In this document: positions 16,635 to 26,700 of the stretch, one piece after another
Position numbering within the stretch: the stretch's first letter is position 1
Layout of the letters: each line of letters begins with the position of its first letter
Origin: Anaerolinea sp.
GTDB taxonomy: Bacteria; Chloroflexota; Anaerolineae; Anaerolineales; Villigracilaceae
Reading direction: 5' to 3'
Length of the DNA stretch: 64,000 bases
Assembly (NCBI GenBank): GCA_020723805.1
Contig: DYID01000001.1
Span: 62,001-126,000 of the forward strand
The notes under the pieces: model-generated
Told to the model about the DNA's origin: nothing
Databases searched by the model: none
Seen by the model: only the letters and a program-made list of their open reading frames with translations
Made by a program: the position numbers and the translations under genes

Positions 16635-17012
16635 TCAAAACAAACTTTCCTGCCTCACATCGTCGCCCGCACCTCTCCACCCGTATTTCTTCATATCCAC
16701 TTTGTCTTTCACGAAGACGACTCCCTCCTCCTCCAGCAATTGACGCTGTCTCTCTGCGCCGGGTCTCTTGCTGATCTTGCCCTGCGCGTTGATGACTCTC
16801 TGCCACGGCACATCGTCGGGGCAGGCTGCCATCGCGCCGCCCACCCAGCGCGGACCGAAGGCTTTGTAGGTTTCAAAATCCACGCCGGGCGGAATGGGCA
16901 GCATCAGCGCAATCTGCCCATAGGAGGCGACTTTCCCTCTGGGAATCTGCCGCACCAGGTTCCAGACCTGTTCATAATAGGCTTGCGGGTTGGGAGGGGA
17001 GGTGAATTGCAT
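16635..17012 (-). CDS. Alkyltransferase-like protein (ATL), MGMT family
   Basis: The 125-residue protein has the DNA-binding domain of O6-methylguanine methyltransferases: YYEQVWNLVRQIPRGKVASYGQIA, then FGPRWVGGAMAACPDDVPWQRVINAQGKIS. The reactive Cys of the PCHRV motif is replaced by Trp70 (PWQRV), which defines ATL proteins. These bind alkylated guanine and recruit nucleotide-excision repair rather than removing the alkyl group. I chose the ATG at MQFTSPP; an upstream ATG would add sequence from the intergenic repeat region. Confidence 0.9.
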   Translation of the reverse strand: MQFTSPPNPQAYYEQVWNLVRQIPRGKVASYGQIALMLPIPPGVDFETYKAFGPRWVGGAMAACPDDVPWQRVINAQGKISKRPGAERQRQLLEEEGVVFVKDKVDMKKYGWRGAGDDVRQESLF

Positions 17013-17052
17013 GGTAAGTAGTAATTGGTAATTACGGAATGAGAATTGGTGA

Positions 17053-17136
17053 CTCACCTTACGCAGTTTCTTCGTAGCGCGACATTTATGTCGCCTGAAA
17101 ACGCGAGATAAATCTCGCGCGACCGCGTAAGATGAG
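17053..17136. repeat. Cloverleaf-type dispersed repeat, copy A
   Basis: Outer arms CTCACCTTACGC and GCGTAAGATGAG enclose two perfect hairpins, GCGACAT-TT-ATGTCGC and CGCGAGAT-AA-ATCTCGCG, which would give a three-way junction. It lies just beyond the stop of the minus-strand gene ending at 17145. Confidence 0.85.
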
Positions 17137-17144
17137 TTGGTGAA

Positions 17145-17426
17145 TTATGAAGTTACAAACTCTCCACCGGCGATGGACTTCTCCAGCAATTGACGCGCCG
17201 GGTCGAACTTCAACTCCACCTCGATCTGCTGAAAACAGCGGTTGCTCCCGATGAGCCCCTTGCGGACAAGATAGCCATCCCCCTCATCGTTGAGGCTCAG
17301 GTCGTTGTCCAAATCCACGCGCCCTTCGATGACCTCGCCGCAGCGACTGCATTTGACTTGAAACGTGTAATACCGCTTTGCGGGTCTCGCAGGTTCACGG
17401 CTGAAGAGCCTTTTGAAGAAGTTCAT
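17145..17426 (-). CDS. Small conserved protein with CxxC motif
   Basis: The 93-residue protein starts MNFFKRLFSR and has one CxxC pair (VKCSRCGEVIEGR) plus a third Cys near residue 64 (NRCFQQIEVEL). It contains the acidic stretch DLDNDLSLNDEGDGY. It may bind a metal ion. I recognise no family. It lies between surE and the ATL gene on the minus strand. Confidence 0.6.
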   Translation of the reverse strand: MNFFKRLFSREPARPAKRYYTFQVKCSRCGEVIEGRVDLDNDLSLNDEGDGYLVRKGLIGSNRCFQQIEVELKFDPARQLLEKSIAGGEFVTS

Positions 17427-17455
17427 AATTTCCTTTCCAAACTCGACAACAGCCT

Positions 17456-17521
17456 TTGCTGCTGCTCTCTACTTTCCACTTTCCACTTTCTACTTTCTAC
17501 TTTCCACTTTCCACTTCTATC
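17456..17521. repeat. Low-complexity CCACTTT/CTACTTT repeat
   Basis: Eight or so units of the types CTACTTTC and CACTTTC run in tandem between surE and the upstream gene. The same words occur at 15527-15560 and at 33450-33500, where they enter a coding region. Confidence 0.75.
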
Positions 17522-17522
17522 A

Positions 17523-18287
17523 TCAAAACTCCCACTTCCTCAACACCTCCATCGCCTTGTAACTCGTCAAATCCAAATGCAAAGGCGTGATGGACACGTA
17601 CCCGTCCTCCAGCGCGCCGAAGTCGGTACCGTCCTCGAACACGCCGGTGGGCGCCTCGCCGCCGATCCAAAAATACGGTTTGCCGCGCGGATCCACCCGT
17701 GCATCCAGCGCATCGCGGTACACGCGTAGTCCCTGCCGCGTGACCATGTATCCCGCCAGTTCGCTTTCTCTCAAGTATGGCACGTTCACGTTCAACACCA
17801 CCCCCTCGGGCAGACCGTTGGCAATCACCTTTTCCGCCACGCGCCGGCCCACAACCGCCGCCGTCGAATAATCCAGCGGACCCTTGTGTCCCTCCGGCGA
17901 ATTGAGCGAGACTGCAATCCCCTTCACCCCCGCAATGACCGCCTCCATCGCCGCCGTCACCGTGCCGGAGTAAGTGATGTCGTGACCGATGTTGGCGTTG
18001 GGGTTGATGCCCGAAATCACCAGGTCAATCTCCTCCTGAAGGAACCCCAGCAGAGGCAGGGCAACGCAGTCCGAAGGTGCGCCGTCGCAGGCGAAGGCAG
18101 ACGTTCCGTCGGCGAGGACCGTTTCCCTCACCCGCAGAGGACGATCCATCGTCTTCACATGTCCCGAAGCCGACCAGTTGCGGTCCGGTGCAAAGACAGT
18201 CACTTTGCCCAGTTTACGCATCTCCTGCGCCAGGGCGAGCAGTCCGGGCGCGGTCACGCCGTCGTCGTTGGTGACAAGAATGTGCAT
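17523..18287 (-). CDS. surE: 5'/3'-nucleotidase SurE
   Basis: SurE removes phosphate from nucleoside monophosphates in a divalent-metal-dependent reaction, linked to stress survival. The N-terminal MHILVTNDDG carries the metal-binding Asp8-Asp9 pair. FAPDRNWSASGH, DLVISGINPNANIG and YSGTVTAAMEA are the other family motifs. The length of 254 residues is typical. Its promoter (TATAAT on the minus strand, 18333-18338) lies back to back with that of the divergent lipoprotein gene. Confidence 0.95.
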   Translation of the reverse strand: MHILVTNDDGVTAPGLLALAQEMRKLGKVTVFAPDRNWSASGHVKTMDRPLRVRETVLADGTSAFACDGAPSDCVALPLLGFLQEEIDLVISGINPNANIGHDITYSGTVTAAMEAVIAGVKGIAVSLNSPEGHKGPLDYSTAAVVGRRVAEKVIANGLPEGVVLNVNVPYLRESELAGYMVTRQGLRVYRDALDARVDPRGKPYFWIGGEAPTGVFEDGTDFGALEDGYVSITPLHLDLTSYKAMEVLRKWEF

Positions 18288-18332
18288 GGTTCAATTTCCG
18301 ATTTGCAATTTTGGATTTACGATTGTCTGATG

Positions 18333-18357
18333 ATTATAACCCTCGCGCCTGTATAAT
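18333..18357. promoter_or_regulatory. Back-to-back promoters of surE and a lipoprotein gene
   Basis: ATTATA at 18333-18338 reads TATAAT on the minus strand, toward surE. TATAAT at 18352-18357 reads toward the plus-strand ATG at 18364, only six bases away, so that transcript would be leaderless. Neither has a good -35 hexamer. Confidence 0.5.
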
Positions 18358-18363
18358 TTGCCC

Positions 18364-19530
18364 ATGCCCTTCAACTCTTTTTTCACTCTCCATCCAGGTC
18401 GGCGCTTTCCACTGCTCACTGATCACTGCTCACTGTTCACTGATCACTGTTCACTGATCACTGATCACTGTTCACTGATCACTGTTTACTGCTCACTGAT
18501 CACTTTCTACTTCCTTTCCTCTTGTTCCCCTCACCCCCCTTCTTCCCTCCAAACCTCCCTCCTCGTCTATCGCTTCTCCCCTCCCGCCCTGCTGGAGTAC
18601 TCCGAAGACCTCCGCCTCCTGCGCGAAATCCCCTTTTCCCTCCCTCCCAACTGCGGACTCTTCGACCTCTTCCCCGCTCCTGTGGGATCGTTTCTCCTCC
18701 TCGAACTCAACTGTCCCGGCGGGCAGACGGTTCTCCTCTTCGACCTCGAAACGGGCTCCACATCCCAACCCTTTCCCAACACCGACAGCCACTTCCTCGC
18801 CTGGCAAAGCGACGGGCGCGCCGCCTACCTCAAAGTGGACTCGCTCGGCAGCCCCCGCATCCTCCGCGCCTACGTGGATGGCGGGCAGGACGCCCTTTCC
18901 ATCCCCGAATTCACCTACGACCTCGCCGCCCAACCCAACTCGCCTCACTTCACCTTCACCCTCTCGCGCGGACTGGGCTATGGCAGTGAACTTTCCCTCG
19001 CCTCCAGTGACGGACGCCGCGCCGCCCTGCTGTATTCCGACCCATACCACTACATTTCCTTTGTCCGCTTTTCGCCGGATGGGGAGCAAATTGCCTTCAT
19101 CAAAATTCCCGACACGCAGACTCCCTTCACAATGGGCGAATTGTGGGTGATGAAGGCGGATGGCTCGAACCCGCGTAAACTCGCCGACGCCGATGCCGGT
19201 CACGGCTACGCCGCGAATTGGTCGCCCGATGGAACGAAGATCGCCTTCGTGGTGCGCGAAAACCCCGCTGACCCTCAAGCCGATGTCTCGAGCGATGCGC
19301 TCATCAGCAACATCTACATCGTCGAAGTTGACAGCGGGCAGATGACCCCTCTCACCTTTTTTGAGCAGGGCTATGTCGAGACCCCGCATTGGTCGCCGCA
19401 GGGGAACATCTTGGCGTTCAACCGGGTCGTAGATGGTAGAATGAGCGTGTTCATCGTGGAGACGGCGTCAGGTGAGGTAAAGCCCCTCGAGACCGAACCA
19501 GCCTGCTGTCCCGCGTGGATGCGGAAGTGA
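18364..19530 (+). CDS. Lipoprotein with TolB/PD40-type beta-propeller
   Basis: The 388-residue protein has PD40/TolB-like blade motifs (FVRFSPDGEQIAFIKI, ANWSPDGTKIAFVV, PHWSPQGNILAFNR), so it should fold as a beta-propeller outside the membrane. The N-terminus is odd: residues 15-50 are translated from a tandem CACTGATCACTG-type DNA repeat (LLTDHCSLFTDHCSL...). That stretch supplies the hydrophobic core in front of the lipobox-like LSSC. No other ATG or GTG lies between the repeat and the domain. The next gene, also a lipoprotein, begins 6 bases later, so they are likely one operon. Confidence 0.75.
   Translation: MPFNSFFTLHPGRRFPLLTDHCSLFTDHCSLITDHCSLITVYCSLITFYFLSSCSPHPPSSLQTSLLVYRFSPPALLEYSEDLRLLREIPFSLPPNCGLFDLFPAPVGSFLLLELNCPGGQTVLLFDLETGSTSQPFPNTDSHFLAWQSDGRAAYLKVDSLGSPRILRAYVDGGQDALSIPEFTYDLAAQPNSPHFTFTLSRGLGYGSELSLASSDGRRAALLYSDPYHYISFVRFSPDGEQIAFIKIPDTQTPFTMGELWVMKADGSNPRKLADADAGHGYAANWSPDGTKIAFVVRENPADPQADVSSDALISNIYIVEVDSGQMTPLTFFEQGYVETPHWSPQGNILAFNRVVDGRMSVFIVETASGEVKPLETEPACCPAWMRK
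18409..18505. repeat. Tandem CACTGATCACTG repeat inside a signal-peptide region
   Basis: About a dozen units of TGATCACT, TGTTCACT and TGCTCACT run in tandem. The repeat is translated as the N-terminal region of the beta-propeller lipoprotein. TGATCA is a palindrome, so the tract can also fold on itself. Confidence 0.85.
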
Positions 19531-19536
19531 GTCCTC

Positions 19537-20196
19537 ATGTTTCGCCGAGTCTTGTTCCTCCTGCTCCTGTCATTGTTCATTGCCTCATGCGGAGGCGCTC
19601 CTGCCGCCACCGAAGGAACGTCTGCGCCCACGGCGGAGCAGGCGACCCTCGAACCGACTTCCCAGGCGTTCCTTCCCGAAACGCCCACCCCCACGCAGAC
19701 TCCTCTGCCCACCTCCACTCCCACCGAAACGCCCCTGCCCCCGCTCGAACTCCCAACGGAAATCCCCAGCGCCCCTGCCCTGCTCGCTTGGGACGGCGTT
19801 CCCACCTACCTTGGCGACTCTCAACCCGGCTACGCGTTTCGCGTGTTGTACAACCCTGAAATCTGGGCGCTCACACAAGACCAGTTTGGCTTCCCCGCCC
19901 TCGCGCACCGCGCCATCCCCTATTGCGTCATCTCGGTCACCTCGGGGCGCGGGCTGCCTCCCAACGTCTCGGTGGAGCAGGATGTTCTGTACACCAAGAC
20001 CGTCACCTTCTACGTCGGCACTGCTTATGAAAACGGCGTGAAGAAATTCGTCACCTACACCGGCGGCGACGGCGTCATCTTCACCGCCTTTCAAGTTTCC
20101 TTCGAAGAACAAGCAGACCAATGCCTGGCAGACGCCGAAACGGTTCTGACCACGCTGCGGTCTGTTCCCTCCTTCCAAGCCACTCCCACCCCCTAG
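19537..20196 (+). CDS. Secreted lipoprotein with Thr-Pro stalk
   Basis: A signal peptide with lipobox FIASC (Cys18) is followed by a Thr/Pro-rich stalk (about residues 48-72, TPTPTQTPLPTSTPTETPL). The C-terminal domain of about 130 residues is of unknown fold (LLAWDGVPTYLGDSQPGYAFRVLYNPEIW onward). Two or three Cys residues may pair. It lies between a beta-propeller lipoprotein and an M23 peptidase, so it is probably a cell-surface protein. I recognise no family. Confidence 0.7.
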   Translation: MFRRVLFLLLLSLFIASCGGAPAATEGTSAPTAEQATLEPTSQAFLPETPTPTQTPLPTSTPTETPLPPLELPTEIPSAPALLAWDGVPTYLGDSQPGYAFRVLYNPEIWALTQDQFGFPALAHRAIPYCVISVTSGRGLPPNVSVEQDVLYTKTVTFYVGTAYENGVKKFVTYTGGDGVIFTAFQVSFEEQADQCLADAETVLTTLRSVPSFQATPTP

Positions 20197-20206
20197 GTGA
20201 ACCCTC

Positions 20207-22735
20207 GTGACCCGCACCGCCCGGAACCTCTTCACCGCCTTGATGGTCAGCGCCGCCCTTTTGGGGGCAAGCGCTGCCCTCGCCGAACGCGCCTCTGCTC
20301 CCGCTCAGGCAGTGACACCCTTCCTCTACCCGCCTTATCCCGGCACTGCCTCGCAGGAATCCGTCTTCGACCATTCCAAACCCATCTATCAATATGACAA
20401 CAAGGTGCTGACCTACGCCGGCGACGAGGCGAACCGCAACTGCCCTGTCCCCCCGCCGCCGGGCACACCGCCTCCGCAAAGCGGCGTGTGCAACGCCGGC
20501 AGCGGCGCCTACTGGTCTTACAGCCTCGGCGACTGGGTCTATTACGACGGTCACGACGGCGTGGATTACGGCATCTCCTACCGTCCCGTCTATGCCGCCG
20601 CCGACGCCGACCAAATCGTCTACGCCGGCTGGTGGGACCCGCAAAATCACAAAATCAACCTCGGCATCTACGTCCGCCTGCGCCATCCCAACGGCTACAA
20701 CACCTACTACGGACACATGAGTTCCGTTGCGGTGCAAGCCTGCTCCACGCCGGGCTGTACCTTCGTCCCTCACGGCGAGGTGTTGGGCATCAGCGGCACC
20801 ACCGGCAATTCATCTGGTCCGCACCTGCATTTCCTCGTCCGCGACCCGGCCGGCAAATCGGTGGACCCCTACGGCTGGAAGGGGAGCGGTTCCAGCCCCT
20901 GGGCGCCTCAGCAGAAAGAGTCGCTGTGGGCGGCGCTGCCCTCCCTCACCTACTACGGCGCACAAATTTACCCCTCCGGCAACCCGCTCGAATTCCCGCC
21001 GCGTCCCGCCGGCGGCATCATCGTGGACGACGGCTCGCTCGAATTCGACGAAACCCCCGACGGCTGTTGGGCGCAAGTCCCCGCCTCCAGCGCCACCAAC
21101 GGACGCATGAGCACCGTCAAACCGCGCACCGCCTCCGCCACCTGCTCCGGGCGCTGGGCATTTCCCACAGGCGTCCGCGAAGGTATGTACGCAGTGTACA
21201 TCCGCATCCCCGCCGTCAAAGCCACCAGCCAGGGTGCGGTCTATACCATCCGTCACGCCGGGCGCAGTGACCGCATTGTCATCAACCAGGCGGTCTTCCC
21301 TAACATGTATTACGTCACCGACGGCTGGGTCTATGCCGGCAAATACAACTTCAGCGGCGCAGGGGACGAATACATCGAACTCTCCAACCTCACGCAGGAT
21401 GAAACCGCTGCCATCGCCGACCTCGACCTCGGCGCAGACGCCGTGCGCTTTGTCTTCCAGGGAGACGCAACCGCCACTCCTCCCTCGCCGGTTACTGTTA
21501 CTCCTTCACGGACGCCCACCGTCACCCCCACGCCGACTCGCACCTTCACTCCCACCGTCACCCGCACACCGACCATTACCCGCACGCCGACGGCGACCTT
21601 CACCCCCACCGTCACGCGCACGCCGACGGTGACTCGCACGCCGACCATCACCCGTACTCCAACCCGCACGCGGACTCCCACCGCCACCCGCACCCCCACG
21701 CGGACTCCTACGCCCTCGCGCACGCCCACCGCCACGCGGACTCCTTCGTCCACGCCCACCCGCACCCCAACCCACACCCGCCGTCCCACGCTGACGCCGC
21801 AGTATTACCTGGTCAAAGTGTATTTCGCCAGCCGCGCCCGCTACAACGCAAACCTGCCGCCCATCGAAGTGGCAGGACAGCGCTACGTCCGCTCCAACGC
21901 GCTCTACACTTCCGTGCTAAACGAATACTTCAAAGGTCCCGGGGCGGTCGAGCGCACCTCCTACGGCTGGATTGCCGTCAACAACGGTTTCACCGGCTAC
22001 AGCCGGCTGGAGGTTCAGGATGGAATCGCCCGCGTCTATCTGACCGGCGCGTGCATCTCCGAAGGCAAAGACTTCAACATCGCCGACCTGCTCTCGCTGA
22101 ACCTCAAGCAGTTCCCCGAAATCCGCTACGTCAAGGTCTATGACCAAAACGGCTCCACGCGCGACCCCAGCGGCGTCAGCGACTCGGAGCCGCTCTGCCT
22201 CTCCGAATACAAGACCCCCACGCCCACACCCACGCGCACTCCCACCGCCACCCGCACGCCGACCCGCACCCGCACCCCCACACGGACACCGCCCCCCACC
22301 AGCACGCGCCGTCCCACCGCCACGCCGCAGTGGAGGCTGGTCAACGTGTATTTTGTCGGCAGGTTTGCTTACGAAAACAACATTCCGCCCTTCGAACGGA
22401 CGGGGGTCCGCTGGGTGCGCACCAGCAACCCCATCGGCGCAGTGCTGGACGAATACTTCAAAGGACCCGGCGCGCAGGAAAAATCCTCCGGCTGGATGGC
22501 GCTCTACAACGGCTTCACCGGCTATGACCGTTTCGAACTCCGCGACGGAGTCCTTCACCTCTACCTCAAGGGGGCGTGCGACCGCGCCGGGCAAACCTAC
22601 ACCATTGCCAATCTGCTGTTCCTCAACCTCAAACAGTTCCCCGAAATTCAATTCGTCAAAATCTACGACCAAAACGGCACAACACAGACCCCGGGCGGGG
22701 CGAGCGATTCCATCCCTGCCTGTTTACAACCGTAA
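20207..22735 (+). CDS. Secreted M23 peptidase with two GerMN-like domains on Thr-Pro linkers
   Basis: This 842-residue protein starts at GTG with a signal peptide cleaved near ALAERA. Residues about 120-230 are a LytM/M23 domain: HDGVDYG (first His and Asp ligands), YYGHM and GPHLHF. A beta-rich module follows (about 285-420). A long TPTRTPT linker (about 430-525) leads to a GerMN-like domain (YLVKVYFASRARYN...). A second, shorter Thr-Pro linker leads to a paralogous GerMN copy (RLVNVYFVGRFAYE...). The two copies share EYFKGPGA, NGFTGY and LNLKQFPEI, showing a duplication. It probably cleaves or remodels peptidoglycan, with the GerMN domains binding wall components. Confidence 0.85.
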   Translation: MTRTARNLFTALMVSAALLGASAALAERASAPAQAVTPFLYPPYPGTASQESVFDHSKPIYQYDNKVLTYAGDEANRNCPVPPPPGTPPPQSGVCNAGSGAYWSYSLGDWVYYDGHDGVDYGISYRPVYAAADADQIVYAGWWDPQNHKINLGIYVRLRHPNGYNTYYGHMSSVAVQACSTPGCTFVPHGEVLGISGTTGNSSGPHLHFLVRDPAGKSVDPYGWKGSGSSPWAPQQKESLWAALPSLTYYGAQIYPSGNPLEFPPRPAGGIIVDDGSLEFDETPDGCWAQVPASSATNGRMSTVKPRTASATCSGRWAFPTGVREGMYAVYIRIPAVKATSQGAVYTIRHAGRSDRIVINQAVFPNMYYVTDGWVYAGKYNFSGAGDEYIELSNLTQDETAAIADLDLGADAVRFVFQGDATATPPSPVTVTPSRTPTVTPTPTRTFTPTVTRTPTITRTPTATFTPTVTRTPTVTRTPTITRTPTRTRTPTATRTPTRTPTPSRTPTATRTPSSTPTRTPTHTRRPTLTPQYYLVKVYFASRARYNANLPPIEVAGQRYVRSNALYTSVLNEYFKGPGAVERTSYGWIAVNNGFTGYSRLEVQDGIARVYLTGACISEGKDFNIADLLSLNLKQFPEIRYVKVYDQNGSTRDPSGVSDSEPLCLSEYKTPTPTPTRTPTATRTPTRTRTPTRTPPPTSTRRPTATPQWRLVNVYFVGRFAYENNIPPFERTGVRWVRTSNPIGAVLDEYFKGPGAQEKSSGWMALYNGFTGYDRFELRDGVLHLYLKGACDRAGQTYTIANLLFLNLKQFPEIQFVKIYDQNGTTQTPGGASDSIPACLQP
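21511..21785 (+). repeat. Thr-Pro-Thr-Arg coding repeat in the M23 protein
   Basis: Degenerate CCNACNCGCACG-type units encode repeated TPTRTPT and TPTVTRT. A shorter second tract lies at about 22215-22320. It is a linker-type repeat, not a mobile element. Confidence 0.8.
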
Positions 22736-22820
22736 CTCAAAGCCCCAGCCTCGCTGACTGACCCATCGGGGCTATTGCGGAAGACCTCTCTGGCGGATAA
22801 GATGAAAGCAAGGAGGAAAG

Positions 22821-23585
22821 ATGAACACCCGCCATTGGATACTCGCCGCCTTGCTGCTGACATCCTGCAACCTGACCGCCGTCCAGCCGACGCCGACTGC
22901 GCCGCTTCTTCCCTCGCCGGCGCCCGCTTCTCCCACATCGAACTTATCCACCCCCACGCCTCTTCCCATCGAGACTCTGCTGGCGGCTGATACACCCACC
23001 TTGCCTTCGCCCCTGCCCACCGCCACGCCGCGTATGGTCCTTGCCGCGCCCAAAGACCAGCCGGTCAACTGCCGCTTCGGACCGGAAGTTTCCTATGCCA
23101 TCGTCGGCGCGCTGGTTGCAGGCAGGCAGGCGGAAGTGGTTGGCAGGAACACGGACTTTACCTGGTGGTATGTCCGCAACCCCAGTGACCCTTCCACCAA
23201 CTGCTGGCTCTCGGCAGATTTCGTCGTCGTCACGGGGAATGTGGAGGCGCTCCCGGTGGTCAGTCCGCCCGAAATTGGGGTGACCAATATCCGGGTCCGG
23301 GTGGAACCGCCGGTGATGAACGTGGCTTGCACGGCGTTCCCGCAGACCTTCAGCGTGTTCGGGCAGATTACCGCCAACGGTCCGACCATCGTCACTTGGC
23401 GCTGGGAGGCGAGCAACGGCTACGCCTCGGAGCCGGCGGCGCTGTTGTTCGAATCCGAAGGGACGAAAGAAGTGACGGGCTTCGTTACGGTGGGCAGCGT
23501 CAACGACTATTGGGTCAACCTGCATGTGTTGATTCCCAACGACCGCAGCGGCGGAGCGACCTTCAAGGTGGTCTGTACCCCGTAA
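22821..23585 (+). CDS. SH3b-domain lipoprotein
   Basis: The lipobox LLTSC (Cys16) gives a membrane-anchored protein with a Thr/Pro-rich stalk to about residue 72. Residues about 78-140 form a bacterial SH3-type module: PVNCRFGPEVSYAIVGALVAGRQAEVVGRNTDFTWWYVRNP. The C-terminal about 100 residues are beta-rich (VTNIRVRVEPPVMNVACTAF onward) and not recognised. AAGGAGGAAAG upstream supports the start. It probably sits at the cell wall, like the adjacent M23 protein. A GGCGG/GCCGCC hairpin just past the stop may end the transcript. Confidence 0.8.
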   Translation: MNTRHWILAALLLTSCNLTAVQPTPTAPLLPSPAPASPTSNLSTPTPLPIETLLAADTPTLPSPLPTATPRMVLAAPKDQPVNCRFGPEVSYAIVGALVAGRQAEVVGRNTDFTWWYVRNPSDPSTNCWLSADFVVVTGNVEALPVVSPPEIGVTNIRVRVEPPVMNVACTAFPQTFSVFGQITANGPTIVTWRWEASNGYASEPAALLFESEGTKEVTGFVTVGSVNDYWVNLHVLIPNDRSGGATFKVVCTP

Positions 23586-23657
23586 ATGAAACGGCGGTGA
23601 AAGAGCCGCCACATTGTCATTAACGACATTGTATGTTTTCCGAAATATGACCTGCTT

Positions 23658-23663
23658 TATAAT
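23658..23663 (+). promoter_or_regulatory. -10 box upstream of the histidine kinase pair
   Basis: A perfect TATAAT lies 62 bases before the ATG of the first kinase, in a 140-base gap after a lipoprotein gene. No good -35 hexamer is seen. Confidence 0.4.
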
Positions 23664-23725
23664 CCACATGGTCCTTACGCCCCCTTTGCGAATCCAAATA
23701 TATCCATCTTACAGGATAAATTGAA

Positions 23726-26700
23726 ATGGCAGGTCAATGGATTAGAAATTTTCTCTCCCCTCCAAAAACGCTGGAAGGGGAGAGTGCGCATTTGGGGCGA
23801 ATCATCCATTTGGTCACGTTATGGGGCATTCCCATCCTGCTGTTGGTTATTGTCTTTCGGTTATTGGGGGGTGAAAGCCTTCTCAGCGATGTGAGTCTGT
23901 ATGCGGGCTTCATGCTGGCGATGTTTTTGATTGGGCGGCTGGCGCTCAAGCGGGGATACGTCCGTTGGGCAGGGCTGGCGTTGACCTTTCTGGTGTGGAC
24001 CGGTTTTACGGTCCTGGTCTGGTACTCTCATGAATTGGAAGGGATTGGCATCATCGGTTTCCTGACCATTGCCTTGGTGGCTGGCTTTCTCTTCGGCAGT
24101 GCCGAAGCCCTGTTCTTCTTAATAGTGAGCCTCGCGGTGATTTGGGAATTTGCCTACGCCGATGCCAGTGTCTTGAGTCTTGCCGCCGCCACCGGACTCA
24201 ATCCTTCTGCGTATGCTTTCAATCTTTCGCTCAGTTTTCTGCTGACATGGCTCCTGCTCCATTTTCTGATTCGCACGTTGCAAAAGTCGCTTGCCGAAGG
24301 CGAAAAAGAAATTCACCGCAGCCGGCAGGTTGAAGCCGCTCTTCAACAGCAAGCCGCCTATCTCAATGCTCTGCATGAGACCACCCTCGGCATTGTCAAT
24401 CGCCTCGAACTGCGCCCCCTGCTCGAATCCATCCTGGCGCGGGCATGTGAACTGGCTGACACCCGTCATGCGCTGATCGAACTTGTGACCCCGGATAAAT
24501 CCGCCCTGCGGCTGGAACTGGGGCTGGGCATCCCTGAACCGTTTGTGGGGCATCTTACCTACAAGGGCGAAGGACTCACCGGGCGCGTGTGGGAAAGCGG
24601 CGAGACGCAATTCATCAACGATTATTCGCATTGGGAACACCGCGATCCCGAAGTGGACGGAAGGTTCTATGCCATTGTCGGACTGCCGCTGAAATCCGGC
24701 GAAGAAGTCATCGGCGTTCTGGCGCTGTTGTATGAAAAAGAAGATCAGCGCTTTCACAGTGAACTGGTGACTTTGCTCGAGCGTTTTGCCTCGCTTGCCT
24801 CGGTGGCGATTCAAAACGCCCGTCTGTATGAAGCGGCGCAAAAAGAACTCGAGGAACGGCGGCAGGCGCAGAATGCCCTGCTCGAAAGCGAGGAAAAATT
24901 CCGCAAAATCTTTCACGCCAGCCCCATCGCCATCTGCATCACCACCTTCGACGAGGGGCGTCTGTTGGAAGCAAATTACGCCTACTGGGATATGACCGGT
25001 CTCGACCCAGCCGCCTCGCTGGGAAAGACCGCGGATGAATTGAAACTTTGGAGCACGCCCGAAGCGCGCGCAAAATTCCTCGAAGAACTCAAACGCAAAG
25101 GCTCGCTCTACAACCCCGACGATTCCTTCTACGACGAACAGGGCAACCTCAAACAGGTCATCAGCTTCTACGAACGGGTGCGCATCGGCGGCGAAGACCG
25201 CATCATCTCCATGTTCTACGACATGAGCGAACAGAAGAAGACGATGGAAGCGCTGCGTCAGAGCGAAGCCCGCTTGCGCATCCTGCTCGAAGCCTTCCCG
25301 GATATGATTTTGGAAATCTCGCGCGAGGGCATCATCAAGAACATGGTCCCGCCAAAGGGAATGGAAGCGCCCATGCCGCCCGATATGTTCGTGGGCAGGC
25401 GGCTGGAGGAAGTGCTGTCCGAATCGGCGGCGGCGCAGGCGCTTTTTGCCATCGAACGCGCCCTGGCGACCGGTCAGATGCATGCCTTCGAGTTCGAACA
25501 AAAAATGAGGGACGATTATCGCGTTCTCGAAGCCCGCGTCGTGCCGGTCTTCAAGGATACAGCCTCGGTGATGCTCCGCGATGTGACCCAGCAAAAGTGG
25601 ATCGAAGCCGAGCGCGAACAACTCATCAATGAACTCGAAGAAAAGAACTTTGAATCCGAATCCCTGCGTGCCAGCCTGGCAAGCATCGTCGGAACCTTCG
25701 AATTCTCCGAAATCGTCCAGCGCATCCTCGACCAAATTCAACTGGTGGTTCCCTACGACAGCGCCTCCATCTGGCGGCTGGAGGGGAAAAAACAAATCCT
25801 CATCGGCAGCCGCGGCTTGCCGCCCGAACTTCCCCAAGACCTGGAATTCGAAATTGACGAACAAAACCACGCCGCCCCCATCTTTCGCGGCGAACTGCCC
25901 TACCTCATCAGCCGCGACGTGCAGGCGGAATTTCCGCGTTTCCGCCAGGAGCCGCACAACTACATCCACTCTTGGCTGGGCGTCCCTCTCAAAGTACGCG
26001 GCAGAGTCATCGGTTTGATTGCGCTGGACGGCAAACAAAGAGGTCAATTCGACGAACATCATGCCCGCCTTGCCGTTACCTTTGCCGACCAGGTGGCGAT
26101 TGCCCTCGAAAACGCCCAACTCTTCTCCAGTCTGCAAGCCGAATTGGAAGAGCGTAAGCGCCTTATCCGTGAACTCGAACTGAAAAACATCGAATCCGAA
26201 ACCCTGCGCGAAAGCGCCGCCATTGTCGTCGCAACGCTCGAACAAAACGAAGCCGTTGACCGCATCCTCGAGCAACTCGAACGCGTCATCCCCTACGACA
26301 GCGCCTCCGTTCAACTCATCAATGGCAATATGCTCGAGATTGTCCGAGAACGGGGCTTCACGCTGGGCGATAATCCCGCCGAGCGCATCTTCGCAATCAA
26401 TGAAAGGGAAGTGTCTTATCCGGTTCTGATCGGACGTGCGCCATATGTCCTCTTCGACGACGTGCAAACGGTGACTAACGCCTTTGCCCTCTCGCCGCAT
26501 AGCCGCATCCGCGCCTGGATGGCGGTTCCACTCAAAGTCAAAGACCGCATCATCGGCATCATCGCGCTCGACGGCTATCAGCCTGGCAAATTTAACGAAA
26601 GACATGCCCAACTGGCAGTGACCTATGCCAGCCAGGTGGCAATTGCCCTCGAAAACGCCCGCCTCTACTCGGACCTGCAGGCTGAACTTGCCCTGCGGCA

